A DNA stretch of 45,181 nucleotides from Nitrospira sp. (GTDB lineage: Bacteria > Nitrospirota > Nitrospiria > Nitrospirales > Nitrospiraceae). The translations under genes and the position numbers were made by a program. Location: positions 19,314-64,494 of the forward strand of contig SWDG01000027.1 in assembly GCA_005116965.1 (NCBI GenBank), in the 5' to 3' direction. This document shows, piece after piece, positions 16,883 to 24,027 of the stretch. The notes under the pieces were generated by a model. That model was given only the letters and a program-made list of their open reading frames with translations. It was not told the DNA's origin and made no database searches. How positions within the stretch are numbered: the stretch's first letter is position 1; every line of letters begins with the position of its first letter.

Positions 16883-16928
16883 ACGGGCGATAGAGGGGGT
16901 CATTGTAACCGAGGAAAGCGAGCGAATC

Positions 16929-17345
16929 ATGCCGTCAACGGACAACCCCTTTGCCATCGTAGAAATCAACGGTCCGTTTCGTGAGCCGCGAGAGCAAGTC
17001 TTTTCCTACGACTATTCGATTCAACGATCCACCTGGGCGACGCCACATGGCGTGCGCGTGAAGGTCTCAATACCGGATGAACTGGAGGTATTGAAGCGTC
17101 GTCTCGTCGGAATGGTTGTCGGCTCGCCCGGCCAGCAATTGATGATGAGCAACATCCTCTCCAAAACGATTGCGGGCTGGAAGATGCAGGTGGCTGACGG
17201 GGAGGGCATGTTGACGGAACGACGTGACATGTTGCTGGCGCCTTTTATCGGGCCGCTGGCCCATCTATTCCCGAAGGTAGAGGCGTTGTTTGCAGCGGAT
17301 CAATCGGCGATCCGGGAAGAGGTGAGGAGACGCGTGGGCATCTAA
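16929..17345 (+). CDS. Hypothetical protein, 138 residues
   Basis: MPSTDNPFAIVEINGPFREPREQVFSYDY... is a mainly mixed alpha/beta protein with a hydrophobic central part (LVGMVVGSPGQQLMMSNILSK) and a helical C-terminus (KVEALFAADQSAIREEVRRRVGI). There is no signal peptide or obvious motif. GAGGAAAG precedes ATG 16929 and a good promoter lies upstream, so expression is likely. Immediately after its TAA (17343-17345) a 123-bp inverted-repeat element begins. I do not recognise the family. Confidence 0.68.
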   Translation: MPSTDNPFAIVEINGPFREPREQVFSYDYSIQRSTWATPHGVRVKVSIPDELEVLKRRLVGMVVGSPGQQLMMSNILSKTIAGWKMQVADGEGMLTERRDMLLAPFIGPLAHLFPKVEALFAADQSAIREEVRRRVGI

Positions 17346-17468
17346 CAGGCTGTTGAAAAAGTCCTCCCGCTTCGTTCTCACATCGCTCAGAGGCTCAACG
17401 TACAGCCCAAAGTACGATTCGCCTCTTCACTCGTTGCGGCCTTGCTGGAAGCCTTTTTGAACAGCCTG
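17346..17468. mobile_element. 123-bp inverted-repeat element (MITE/REP-like)
   Basis: The ends CAGGCTGTTGAAAAAG (17346-17361) and CTTTTTGAACAGCCTG (17453-17468) are complementary over 16 bases with one mismatch. The interior contains another possible stem, AGAGGC...GCCTCT at about 17389-17426. It encodes nothing and starts the base after a stop codon, between two convergent genes. I recall very similar intergenic elements in Nitrospira genomes, but could not check this. It may also act as a bidirectional terminator. Confidence 0.7.
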
Positions 17469-17500
17469 CGGGCCACACTTAAAAGGTGCCGGTCGATCCG

Positions 17501-18118
17501 TCAAAAGATTCTTTTATAGTGTTTCGAATGGACACCTGATTCGTCGGAGAAACCGAGAGATCCCTTGTCCGGGCTGCCGGTATCATTCAAGTCGATACGG
17601 TAGTAGCCACGAACGTGCTCCATGGCCACCTCGAAGGGAACGCCGTTCGGGTAAAGCGTCCCGGGCGCATGGGCCCCTCGTGTCAGCGTGCGGATCGTAT
17701 CTGCTTCCGCGAGTTGCTTGTCTGAAAAGATGTAGATGTCGGCAATGGTGTGATCACCCAGTTTGTGGCCGGGTGTGGTCGATGGAAGCAGTTCACCAAG
17801 GGTGCCCTTCAGGCGTGCTTGCTTGAGGCGGTTCAAGAGAGCAACGATCTGGCTATCCGTCGCTTGCGAGGGAACGATTAAGCCCAGGGTGTTCATCTCC
17901 AAGATAGTTGTCTGGACCGTAAACATGACAGGCGCGGCTTCCGGATCCTCGATGACCGAGACATTGGGCCCCTCAGTCCCGGCGGCTTGTTTGTTCCTCG
18001 AACTGGGGACGATCAGGGCCACGAACAACCAGAGTCCCATGAGGATGCCGAATACCACGAGCAGCGGATGAGCGCCGGCACGCTTTCCTTCTTCGTACGG
18101 GCCTTGATTCTTGCTCAT
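17501..18118 (-). CDS. Single-pass membrane protein of unknown function
   Basis: A 205-residue protein with a short cytoplasmic N-terminus (MSKNQGPYEEGKRAGAHP), one membrane helix (LLVVFGILMGLWLFVALIVP, about 19-38) and an extracytoplasmic domain. The latter includes VIEDPEAAPVMFTVQTTILEMNTLGLIVP, HTIADIYIFSDKQLAEADTIRTLTRG and YYRIDLNDTGS. No family recognised. ATG 18118 overlaps the mazG stop codon (ATGA), and AAGGAA lies ten bases upstream, so it is coupled to mazG. A role linked to nucleotide pool cleaning is not supported by anything beyond this neighbourhood. Confidence 0.72.
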   Translation of the reverse strand: MSKNQGPYEEGKRAGAHPLLVVFGILMGLWLFVALIVPSSRNKQAAGTEGPNVSVIEDPEAAPVMFTVQTTILEMNTLGLIVPSQATDSQIVALLNRLKQARLKGTLGELLPSTTPGHKLGDHTIADIYIFSDKQLAEADTIRTLTRGAHAPGTLYPNGVPFEVAMEHVRGYYRIDLNDTGSPDKGSLGFSDESGVHSKHYKRIF

Positions 18119-18984
18119 GGCGTGTGTTCCTTTGTGCTGGGCTGGTGTCCCTGCAATCGACGCTTCGCTGCCTCCCATAGCTCATCCATCTCAACCAGCG
18201 TCATGTCTGTCAGCGGCTTGCCCGTCTCTTCCGCTTGCGCTTCAACGAGATGAAATCGATCGATGAAGCGGTTGGTCGATCGGCGAAGCGCTTCTTCCGG
18301 GTTGACCTTCACGAAGCGGGCGAGGTTGACCAGAGAGAACAGGATATCTCCCAATTCCGCTTCAATATCGGTTTGCCTGCCGGGCTGGTTTGGGCCTGAC
18401 CCTGACTCTGCCTGAGCCAGCGCCTCCTTCAACTCGCCGACTTCTTCCGCCACTTTTCCGAAGATTTGTTCGAGGCCTGCAGCATTGTGCGGCCAATCAA
18501 ATCCGACCCGGGCGGCTCTGGCTTGTGTCTGGTAAGCCCGCAGCAAGGCCGGCAGGGTTTTCGGCACGCCGTCCAGTGCGGACTGGGTGCCGCCGGCTGC
18601 CTCGCGCTCCGCGCGTTTGATATGTTCCCATTGGTTCAAGACCTGATCGCTGTTGGTGAGGGTGCCGGTCTGGTCGCCGTTTCCAAAGACGTGGGGATGC
18701 CGCCGGACAAGTTTTTCGGCGAGGGTGTCCAGTACATCCTCTACAGTAAAGGCGCCGACTTCGGCGGCTATCTGGCTGTGGAAAATGACCTGTAGCAGCA
18801 CGTCGCCCAGCTCTTCCCGCAGCTTGGCCTGATCGCCCTGATCGATCGTCTCGAGGACTTCGTACGTTTCTTCGAGAAGGTAGGGTTTCAGTGACTCGTG
18901 CGTCTGCTTCCGATCCCACGGACAACCGTTTTGTGCGCGGAGCGCAGCCATAATCTCAACCACTTTGGTAAATCGTTCCGACAT
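18115..18984 (-). CDS. mazG: Nucleoside triphosphate pyrophosphohydrolase MazG
   Basis: Hydrolyses (d)NTPs to monophosphates plus pyrophosphate, clearing aberrant nucleotides and lowering ppGpp-related signals. The 289-residue protein has two MazG-type helical domains. The first carries CPWDRKQTHESLKPYLLEETYEVLETID and REELGDVLLQVIFHSQIA, the metal-binding EExxE/ExxD residues; the second carries VAEEVGELKEALAQ and EAELGDILFSLVNLARF. Length and order match E. coli MazG. ATG 18984 is preferred to GTG 18996; both have weak ribosome sites. Its TGA overlaps the ATG of the following membrane-protein gene. Confidence 0.95.
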   Translation of the reverse strand: MSERFTKVVEIMAALRAQNGCPWDRKQTHESLKPYLLEETYEVLETIDQGDQAKLREELGDVLLQVIFHSQIAAEVGAFTVEDVLDTLAEKLVRRHPHVFGNGDQTGTLTNSDQVLNQWEHIKRAEREAAGGTQSALDGVPKTLPALLRAYQTQARAARVGFDWPHNAAGLEQIFGKVAEEVGELKEALAQAESGSGPNQPGRQTDIEAELGDILFSLVNLARFVKVNPEEALRRSTNRFIDRFHLVEAQAEETGKPLTDMTLVEMDELWEAAKRRLQGHQPSTKEHTP

Positions 18985-19224
18985 CGGTTCCGCCACTCTA
19001 TACCGAGTGCACTTGCCGCTTCAATGGCGCTGGCGAGCTACCATGAGGACTTGACGGTAGGCGTGCATCCAGGGACAATATGCGCGGTTTGTTCTTGGTT
19101 TCTATGGGTTAGAGCGGGCAATTGCTGCGTACTAAACTATGTAGGCAGAACGTGGACAAGCTGCCCGGAACGGGAGTATACAGTCTGTCCAAGAATTGTT
19201 AGCGTTCTTTCGGAGGAGGCTCCT

Positions 19225-19683
19225 ATGGGGCTGCTCAATAGGCTGTTTGGGTTTCGCTGGAGCCTGTATGTCGTTCACAACGGCGGGTTGGCTTTCGCCA
19301 TGCACGAGCATTCCGTTATGTCCACGGTAGGCTACGTGATGTCTTACTTCGCCGCCGGCAAGGAGCCTGTCGCACCATGGGAGCTTTACCTGAATTTCAA
19401 TCACAAACACCAGACCATTAAGCTCACGCCCGCGCACTTTACCGTGGATGGAGAGAACGTTACGCCACTGCTCATTCAACAAATCGAAGCTATTGATCCG
19501 GGCTGGAAGATAAGAGGTGGAGAGCCGGTCTTTGAAGAAGCAGCAACAAAGAAGAAGCTAAAGATTAGCGACGCGCCGAGAAGTTGGTCTACTGCGGACC
19601 TCCAGGCAATGATGGACAACCTCGACAAGCCGAGGGAACTCACGTTCTTCTCGGTGATGGACATGGTCTTTGGAAAACGCTAA
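19225..19683 (+). CDS. Hypothetical protein on a putative integron-type cassette (cassette 1)
   Basis: A 152-residue protein, MGLLNRLFGFRWSLYVVHNG..., mixed alpha/beta, ending LTFFSVMDMVFGKR. GGAGGAGG (19212-19219) fixes the start. It has no recognised domain, though I recall similar short proteins from gene cassettes. GTTAGCG lies 27 bases before the start and the stop codon TAA lies inside CGCTAAC, the opening of an attC-like region. This tight packing of one gene between recombination-type sites is the cassette pattern. No promoter is visible close upstream. The function is unknown. Confidence 0.7.
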   Translation: MGLLNRLFGFRWSLYVVHNGGLAFAMHEHSVMSTVGYVMSYFAAGKEPVAPWELYLNFNHKHQTIKLTPAHFTVDGENVTPLLIQQIEAIDPGWKIRGGEPVFEEAATKKKLKISDAPRSWSTADLQAMMDNLDKPRELTFFSVMDMVFGKR

Positions 19684-19808
19684 CAAGCCACAGCTGGTGC
19701 TCGTAATTCGGAACGCGAAGCGCGTCCAGAATAAGCGGCTGCACTGGACCGTCGCTCCACAACCTCCGGTTGATCCGTACCGGGCGGTGAGCCGCGGGGC
19801 CGTTAGAT
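19678..19808 (+). other. attC-like site between two cassette genes
   Basis: The 131-bp stretch begins CGCTAAC (consensus RYYYAAC except the first base) and ends GTTAGAT, a perfect GTTRRRY core. Between them are inverted segments: GTCCAG at 19724-19729 with CTGGAC at 19744-19749, and related CRGCT boxes near each end. attC sites of 57-141 bp fold as hairpins for the integron integrase. The symmetry of the outer boxes is only partial, so this is a candidate. Confidence 0.5.
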
Positions 19809-19824
19809 TGCAGAGGGAGGTCGC

Positions 19825-20313
19825 ATGACAACTGAACCATCGAAGTTCTCCGTTTACTCTATACGCGGGCTGCCTGTACGTGTGTGGGGTGAAAGTTATG
19901 CAGTCGTAGCAGCTTTCGAGTCCGCTCCAACTGAGTTGATCACCGAATATTTTGTAATGACTAAACGGCCGAAAGAGTCTCTGAATTCCGACGCACTCAA
20001 GATCGCTGTAAGTCCGCTTCCTCCTGAACTCGGTAAAATAGATATCGAGTTTGCCTTGCGAGAAGGCTTGCGCCAAACAGAGCGTTTGCTGATGGATTTG
20101 CTGGAAGCAAGAGCTGATGAATTGTCTCGACCCGATGTAGCTTACTTGCCGTTCGAATTAAAGCCAACGAACACGGGTGATCTTCTAGGCTGCTGGATGC
20201 GCGGACAATTCAATTCTCAGCTTAAAGAAGTCCAAGCCAAGACTAAGTGTCGTCCGTTAGCCCTATATCTCGGTTTCTTGTCCAAAGTCGGCATCATCAC
20301 CCAAGCGAGCTGA
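19825..20313 (+). CDS. Hypothetical protein on a putative integron-type cassette (cassette 2)
   Basis: A 162-residue protein, MTTEPSKFSVYSIRGLPVRVW..., with a basic and helical middle (LREGLRQTERLLMDLLEARADEL) and a hydrophobic end (ALYLGFLSKVGIITQAS). No family recognised. GAGGGAGG lies upstream of the ATG. The gene begins 17 bases after the core GTTAGAT and ends seven bases before ATCTAACAATGC, again the cassette pattern. The codons seem less G/C-rich than in flanking core genes, but I did not count them. Its function cannot be inferred. Confidence 0.68.
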   Translation: MTTEPSKFSVYSIRGLPVRVWGESYAVVAAFESAPTELITEYFVMTKRPKESLNSDALKIAVSPLPPELGKIDIEFALREGLRQTERLLMDLLEARADELSRPDVAYLPFELKPTNTGDLLGCWMRGQFNSQLKEVQAKTKCRPLALYLGFLSKVGIITQAS

Positions 20314-20319
20314 CATGCA

Positions 20320-20339
20320 ATCTAACAATGCGCTCAAGC
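20320..20339 (+). other. attC half-site (R''-L'' boxes)
   Basis: ATCTAAC matches RYYYAAC exactly and is followed by a five-base spacer AATGC and the box GCTCAAGC, the standard left end of an attC site. No matching right end (GCTTGAGC-like box plus GTTRRRY) is present in the next 120 bases, so the site appears truncated. Confidence 0.6.
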
Positions 20340-20423
20340 ACGCGCCATCTTCAATGACGCAGGCGGCTGCAGGTCCGATGCATACATCAAGATAAGGCCT
20401 CGATTCCGGTCCGCACAATTGAA

Positions 20424-20452
20424 TTGAATCGTCTCCGTGGCAAGTCTACAAT
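20424..20452 (+). promoter_or_regulatory. Promoter of the toxin-antitoxin pair, giving a leaderless message
   Basis: TTGAAT (20424-20429), a 17-base spacer and TACAAT (20447-20452). The ATG at 20459 lies six bases after the -10 hexamer, at the expected transcription start. No ribosome site is present. CAATTG occurs at 20416-20421 and 20450-20455, a possible antitoxin operator. Confidence 0.6.
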
Positions 20453-20458
20453 TGCCGC

Positions 20459-20677
20459 ATGATTGATTGGTCCTCTTGCCCAGCCGTTGAGCGTGATGCG
20501 GAGCGTGTGAGTGGCGCTTGGGTTTTTCGCGGCACTCGTGTTCCTGTTACTGCCCTATTCCAGAATCTTGAAGATGGGGCACACGTCTCAGACTTTATTG
20601 TCTGGTTCCCTGGCGTCACGCTTGCGCAAGTTCGCGCAGTGCTTGAGCACGCCGCCCGCTCTCTAGAAGCGGCGTAA
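20459..20677 (+). CDS. DUF433-family antitoxin
   Basis: A 72-residue protein of the DUF433 family, the VapB-like antitoxin partner of DUF5615 PIN-type toxins. The pattern GAWVFRGTRVPVTALFQNLEDGAHVSDFIVWFPGVTLAQVRAVLEHAARSL is the family's helix-turn-helix-like core. It would bind DNA at its own promoter and neutralise the toxin. The stop TAA is directly followed by the GTG of the toxin gene. It begins at the probable transcription start without a leader. It lies just after the attC half-site, as toxin-antitoxin pairs often do in cassette arrays. Confidence 0.85.
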   Translation: MIDWSSCPAVERDAERVSGAWVFRGTRVPVTALFQNLEDGAHVSDFIVWFPGVTLAQVRAVLEHAARSLEAA

Positions 20678-20998
20678 GTGCGCGTTCTTTTCGACCAGGG
20701 TACTCCAGTCCCTCTTCGCAAGCACCTTGCAGCCCATCAGGTCACTACGACCTATGAGCTTGGTTGGAACAATCTAAAAAACGGTGAACTGCTGCAAAAA
20801 TCAGAAGAGAGCGGTTTTTCTATTCTGGTCACGACCGACCAGAATCTCCGATATCAGCAGAACCTCACTGGTCGCAAGATCGCCATTGTTGTGCTGACGA
20901 CAACCAGTTGGCCGCGCATCGAACGAGTAGTGGAAAGCGTGGCAAAGGCCGTAGATTCCGCCGCGCCAAGCAGTTATGTCGAGGTTCCAATCCCGTGA
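20678..20998 (+). CDS. DUF5615 PIN-like toxin
   Basis: A 106-residue protein of the DUF5615 family, PIN-like nucleases paired with DUF433 antitoxins. It starts MRVLFDQGTPVPLRKHLAAH with the conserved first acidic residue (FDQG), carries ELLQKSEESGFSILVTTDQNL (TTDQNL holds the second acidic site), and ends with VLTTTSWPRI. RNA cleavage is inferred from the PIN fold. The GTG start is immediately adjacent to the antitoxin stop, so translation is coupled. It is complete and probably functional. Nothing resembling a third attC follows it. Confidence 0.85.
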   Translation: MRVLFDQGTPVPLRKHLAAHQVTTTYELGWNNLKNGELLQKSEESGFSILVTTDQNLRYQQNLTGRKIAIVVLTTTSWPRIERVVESVAKAVDSAAPSSYVEVPIP

Positions 20999-21064
20999 CA
21001 GCTACTCCGGTGCTCAACGCCGCATAATACGGAATGTGACGGCCTCTTCAATCTCCATCACGGC

Positions 21065-21093
21065 TTGCGACCGAATAGACCCTATGGTAGGGT
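21065..21093 (+). promoter_or_regulatory. Candidate promoter for the DUF1844 gene
   Basis: TTGCGA at 21065-21070 and TAGGGT at 21088-21093 with a 17-base spacer, 38 bases before the ATG at 21132. Moderate match only. Confidence 0.3.
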
Positions 21094-21131
21094 ACTGAAA
21101 ATATTTTGGAAGGTGAGGGGAGAAGGGAACA

Positions 21132-21512
21132 ATGGCAGAGGAGGAGCAAGGGTTTGTCATTCGTGATCGGCGAGCTAAGGGAGGTGCCGAGGCCGCTCCG
21201 GTCGCCGCGTCGACTTCAAAACCGTCGATCTCCGCGACTTCGCCGATGGAACCAGCGCAAGCGCCTCCGGTCACCTTCTCGTCGTTTGTGATCTCATTGG
21301 GCTCGTCGTCGCTCATGCTCATGGGCGAGCAACTGGACCCGAGCCAGGCATCGATACCTGTCAACCTGCCTCAAGCCAAGGAAATCATCGATCTGTTGTC
21401 TGTCTTGGAAGACAAGACAAAAGGCAATCTGACCCCTGATGAACAGACGGTCCTGCGTGACATGCTCTATGCGCTTCGCATGAAGTACGTCACGCTGGCA
21501 TCACCGAAGTAG
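21132..21512 (+). CDS. DUF1844 domain protein
   Basis: A 126-residue cytoplasmic protein. The N-terminal 45 residues are low-complexity (A, P, S rich). The DUF1844 domain follows: VTFSSFVISLGSSSLMLMGEQ, NLPQAKEIIDLLSVLEDKTKGNLTPDEQTVLRDMLYALRMKYV, matching the family in order and length. The role of DUF1844 is not known. GGAGAAGGGAA lies before ATG 21132. It sits upstream of ntrYX, but separated by 142 bases that hold a strong promoter, so it is probably a separate unit. Confidence 0.85.
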   Translation: MAEEEQGFVIRDRRAKGGAEAAPVAASTSKPSISATSPMEPAQAPPVTFSSFVISLGSSSLMLMGEQLDPSQASIPVNLPQAKEIIDLLSVLEDKTKGNLTPDEQTVLRDMLYALRMKYVTLASPK

Positions 21513-21576
21513 TATCCCATCCTTTCGGTCTTATATGCCGCCGGGTCTCTGGACGTTGTGAGTTGTGCGGCAAACT

Positions 21577-21605
21577 TTGAGACTGCCTTGTAAGTCGGCT
21601 ATAGT
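21577..21605 (+). promoter_or_regulatory. Probable promoter of ntrYX
   Basis: TTGAGA (21577-21582), a 17-base spacer and TATAGT (21600-21605). Transcription would start near 21612, about 43 bases upstream of the kinase ATG. Confidence 0.5.
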
Positions 21606-21654
21606 GAGACAGGCTTCTGTTTCCACGTATTGATAATCCCTAGAGGGCGGGTGA

Positions 21655-23988
21655 ATGCCAGAGCTCAACCATCCCACGGGTGCATTTGGACCAGCCTCCG
21701 GAGGACTTCCGGAGGTTTTGCCCGTGGTGATGAGCGGTCACGTCCGGCCAGCGTTGGCCGACCAACCGAAGAAGCCAGAGCGAAAACCACCTCATCTTCG
21801 CCCTGTCTGGATCGTGCTGATTCTCTTGATCCCCTGCGTGGCCCTCACGCTGTATTACTCACAAGTTGTGGCGCCGGGCTCCGAAGAGAACGGCTCTTTC
21901 CTGCCGACGACGAGCTACGCACTGGTTCTCCTGCTGGTCAATTTAGACCTGATCGGCTTTGTTGTGTTGGTCCTGTTGTTGTCCAGGAATCTGATCAAGG
22001 CCTATTTCGAACGCCGGCACCGTCTCGTTGGGTCAGGATTTCGCACCAAGCTCATCGCGGCCTTTATCGGGTTCTCGTTGATTCCAACGCTGCTCCTAGC
22101 AATCGTCGCGAGTGGGCTGGTCAACAAGGCGGTCGATGTCTGGTTCAGCGAGCATATCGAAAAAGTGATGAAAGATTCGTACGAGGTGGCTCGCATGCAG
22201 CATGCGGGGCATGTTGCGCTCGCGGTGAACAGCGCACGGGCGATTTCTCAAGAACTGTTTCGCGAAGACCTATTGACGCCTGTCCAGCGGGATCTCTTGA
22301 TCGCCGCGATGGCTCGGAAACGCATGGAATACGGCGTTGCCGGGATCGAAGTGTTTTCGAACAAGATGGAGACCCTCACCAAAGCTCTTGATAGTGACAT
22401 TCCCTCCGGGGTGTTGGATCTGCCGATCAGTCAATTGGTCTTACAAGTCATTAACGGGAAGCAAGAGTTTACCTCTGTCCAGGAGGCCCAGACGGGACGG
22501 TTAGTACGCGCCGCCATCCCGGTGGCCTCCGGAAGCCGGCGAGGTGAGTTGGAGGGGGTTGTGGTCGTGGAAACCTACGTCCCAGAATCCCTCTTGACCA
22601 AGATGGAGGGGATTGGCCGTCAATACACGGCATACAAGCAGATCAAGGCGATGAAAAACCCGATTAAAGCCGGGGCCTACCTGTTTGTGGCCGTTGTGGC
22701 GGTATTAATTCTCTTCAGTGCGACGTGGTTCGGGTTTTATGTGGCGCGCGGTATCACTGTTCCGATTCAACGATTGGCGGAAGCGACCGAAGCCGTCGCC
22801 CAGGGCGACCTGTCGGTACAGGTCGATGCCAGGGCAACTGATGAAATCGGGACACTGATCGAGTCGTTCAATCGGATGACGCAGGATCTGCAGGGGAGCA
22901 AGTCGAAGCTTGAGGAAGCCAACCTGACTCTGCGGAATACCAATGTCGAGTTGGATCGCCGCCGTGCCTATATCGAAACAGTCGTCGATACGATCGCCGC
23001 CGGTCTGCTCTCGATCGATCGGAGCGGAATGATCACGACCTTTAACCCATCGGCTGAGCGTATTCTTGGATTGGCGGCTGACCGGTTCAAAGGACGGCTG
23101 GCTAATGAGGCATTCAAGGAGTTCGGTCTCGACTCCTTCCAGACCGCCTATGACCGTATGCTGGCTGATGAGCGCGACGATTTGGACTTGGAAGGGCAGT
23201 TGGATATCCAAGGGAAGCTGATCACGATTGGGTTGAAAGGTTCCCGCATGCGGGATGAGGCGAACAAGGACTTGGGGTTTGTGTTGGTCTTTGAAGATCT
23301 GACGGAGTTGATCAAGGCGCAGAAAGTGGCCGCGTGGCAGGAAGTCGCAAAGCGCGTCGCCCATGAAATCAAGAATCCACTGACTCCGATTCAACTATCG
23401 GCGCAGCGATTACGCAAGAAGTTCTTCGAAAAGTCCCCCGACCTGGATCGCGTGTTCGACGACGCCACGAATGTCATCATCAACGAAGTCGGGAGTCTGA
23501 AACAGATGCTGGACGAATTTTCAAAATTCGCTCGGTTGCCTGTTCCGCAAATGACGCGGCAATCCCTGCACGACGTGGTACGGGAAGTGATCACTCTCTA
23601 TCGCGAGGCGCAGAAGGATATTGAGCTTATTGTGGAACTGGATGAGGATCTGCCGGCCATCAATTTCGACCGGGAACAACTGAGACGTGTGTTTGTGAAT
23701 CTCTTCGACAACGCGGTTCAAGCGATGAATCAAAAAGGGCGGCTGTGGGTCGGGACGAAATATGATACGAAACGCCGCCGCGCGGTCGTCGCCGTGGCGG
23801 ATGAAGGGCCTGGTATCACGCCAGAGGATCAGGAACGGTTGTTTGTCCCGTATTTCACCAGGAAGAAGACCGGAACCGGGTTGGGGTTGGCGATCGTCCG
23901 CCGGATTATCACGGACCATGATGGACAGATCCAAGTTGGGAACCATCATCCGAAGGGCGCCGTATTTACATTCGATTTGCCGGTGTAA
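21655..23988 (+). CDS. ntrY: NtrY-type membrane sensor histidine kinase
   Basis: A 777-residue sensor kinase. Membrane helices lie near 45-65, 82-105 and 120-145, then a periplasmic sensor region up to a further helix near 345-365 (AVVAVLILFSATWFGFYVARG). HAMP (TVPIQRLAEATEAVAQGDLSVQV) and PAS (YIETVVDTIAAGLLSIDRSG) domains follow, then the HisKA segment with phosphorylatable H570 in AHEIKNPLTPIQLSAQRLRKKF, and the ATPase with N-, G1- and G2-type boxes ([36 protein letters not shown]). This order is that of NtrY, which senses nitrogen or redox status in other bacteria. It is followed 39 bases on by its partner ntrX. The N-terminus (about 40 residues) is a polar extension. Confidence 0.88.
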   Translation: MPELNHPTGAFGPASGGLPEVLPVVMSGHVRPALADQPKKPERKPPHLRPVWIVLILLIPCVALTLYYSQVVAPGSEENGSFLPTTSYALVLLLVNLDLIGFVVLVLLLSRNLIKAYFERRHRLVGSGFRTKLIAAFIGFSLIPTLLLAIVASGLVNKAVDVWFSEHIEKVMKDSYEVARMQHAGHVALAVNSARAISQELFREDLLTPVQRDLLIAAMARKRMEYGVAGIEVFSNKMETLTKALDSDIPSGVLDLPISQLVLQVINGKQEFTSVQEAQTGRLVRAAIPVASGSRRGELEGVVVVETYVPESLLTKMEGIGRQYTAYKQIKAMKNPIKAGAYLFVAVVAVLILFSATWFGFYVARGITVPIQRLAEATEAVAQGDLSVQVDARATDEIGTLIESFNRMTQDLQGSKSKLEEANLTLRNTNVELDRRRAYIETVVDTIAAGLLSIDRSGMITTFNPSAERILGLAADRFKGRLANEAFKEFGLDSFQTAYDRMLADERDDLDLEGQLDIQGKLITIGLKGSRMRDEANKDLGFVLVFEDLTELIKAQKVAAWQEVAKRVAHEIKNPLTPIQLSAQRLRKKFFEKSPDLDRVFDDATNVIINEVGSLKQMLDEFSKFARLPVPQMTRQSLHDVVREVITLYREAQKDIELIVELDEDLPAINFDREQLRRVFVNLFDNAVQAMNQKGRLWVGTKYDTKRRRAVVAVADEGPGITPEDQERLFVPYFTRKKTGTGLGLAIVRRIITDHDGQIQVGNHHPKGAVFTFDLPV

Positions 23989-24027
23989 GGTAGACCGGTA
24001 GACGTACGCGGTAAGGAGAGGGGGAGT

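Noticed and set aside
18898-19224. Long N-terminal extension in frame with cassette gene 1
   Set aside because: The frame is open back to 18898 and runs through the mazG start region, but GGAGGAGG at 19212-19219 marks the real start at 19225.
19150-20470. Integrase or attI site near the cassettes
   Set aside because: I looked for an integrase gene on both strands from mazG to ntrY and found none. GTTAGCG at 19198 departs from the GTTRRRY consensus, so an attI site is not claimed.
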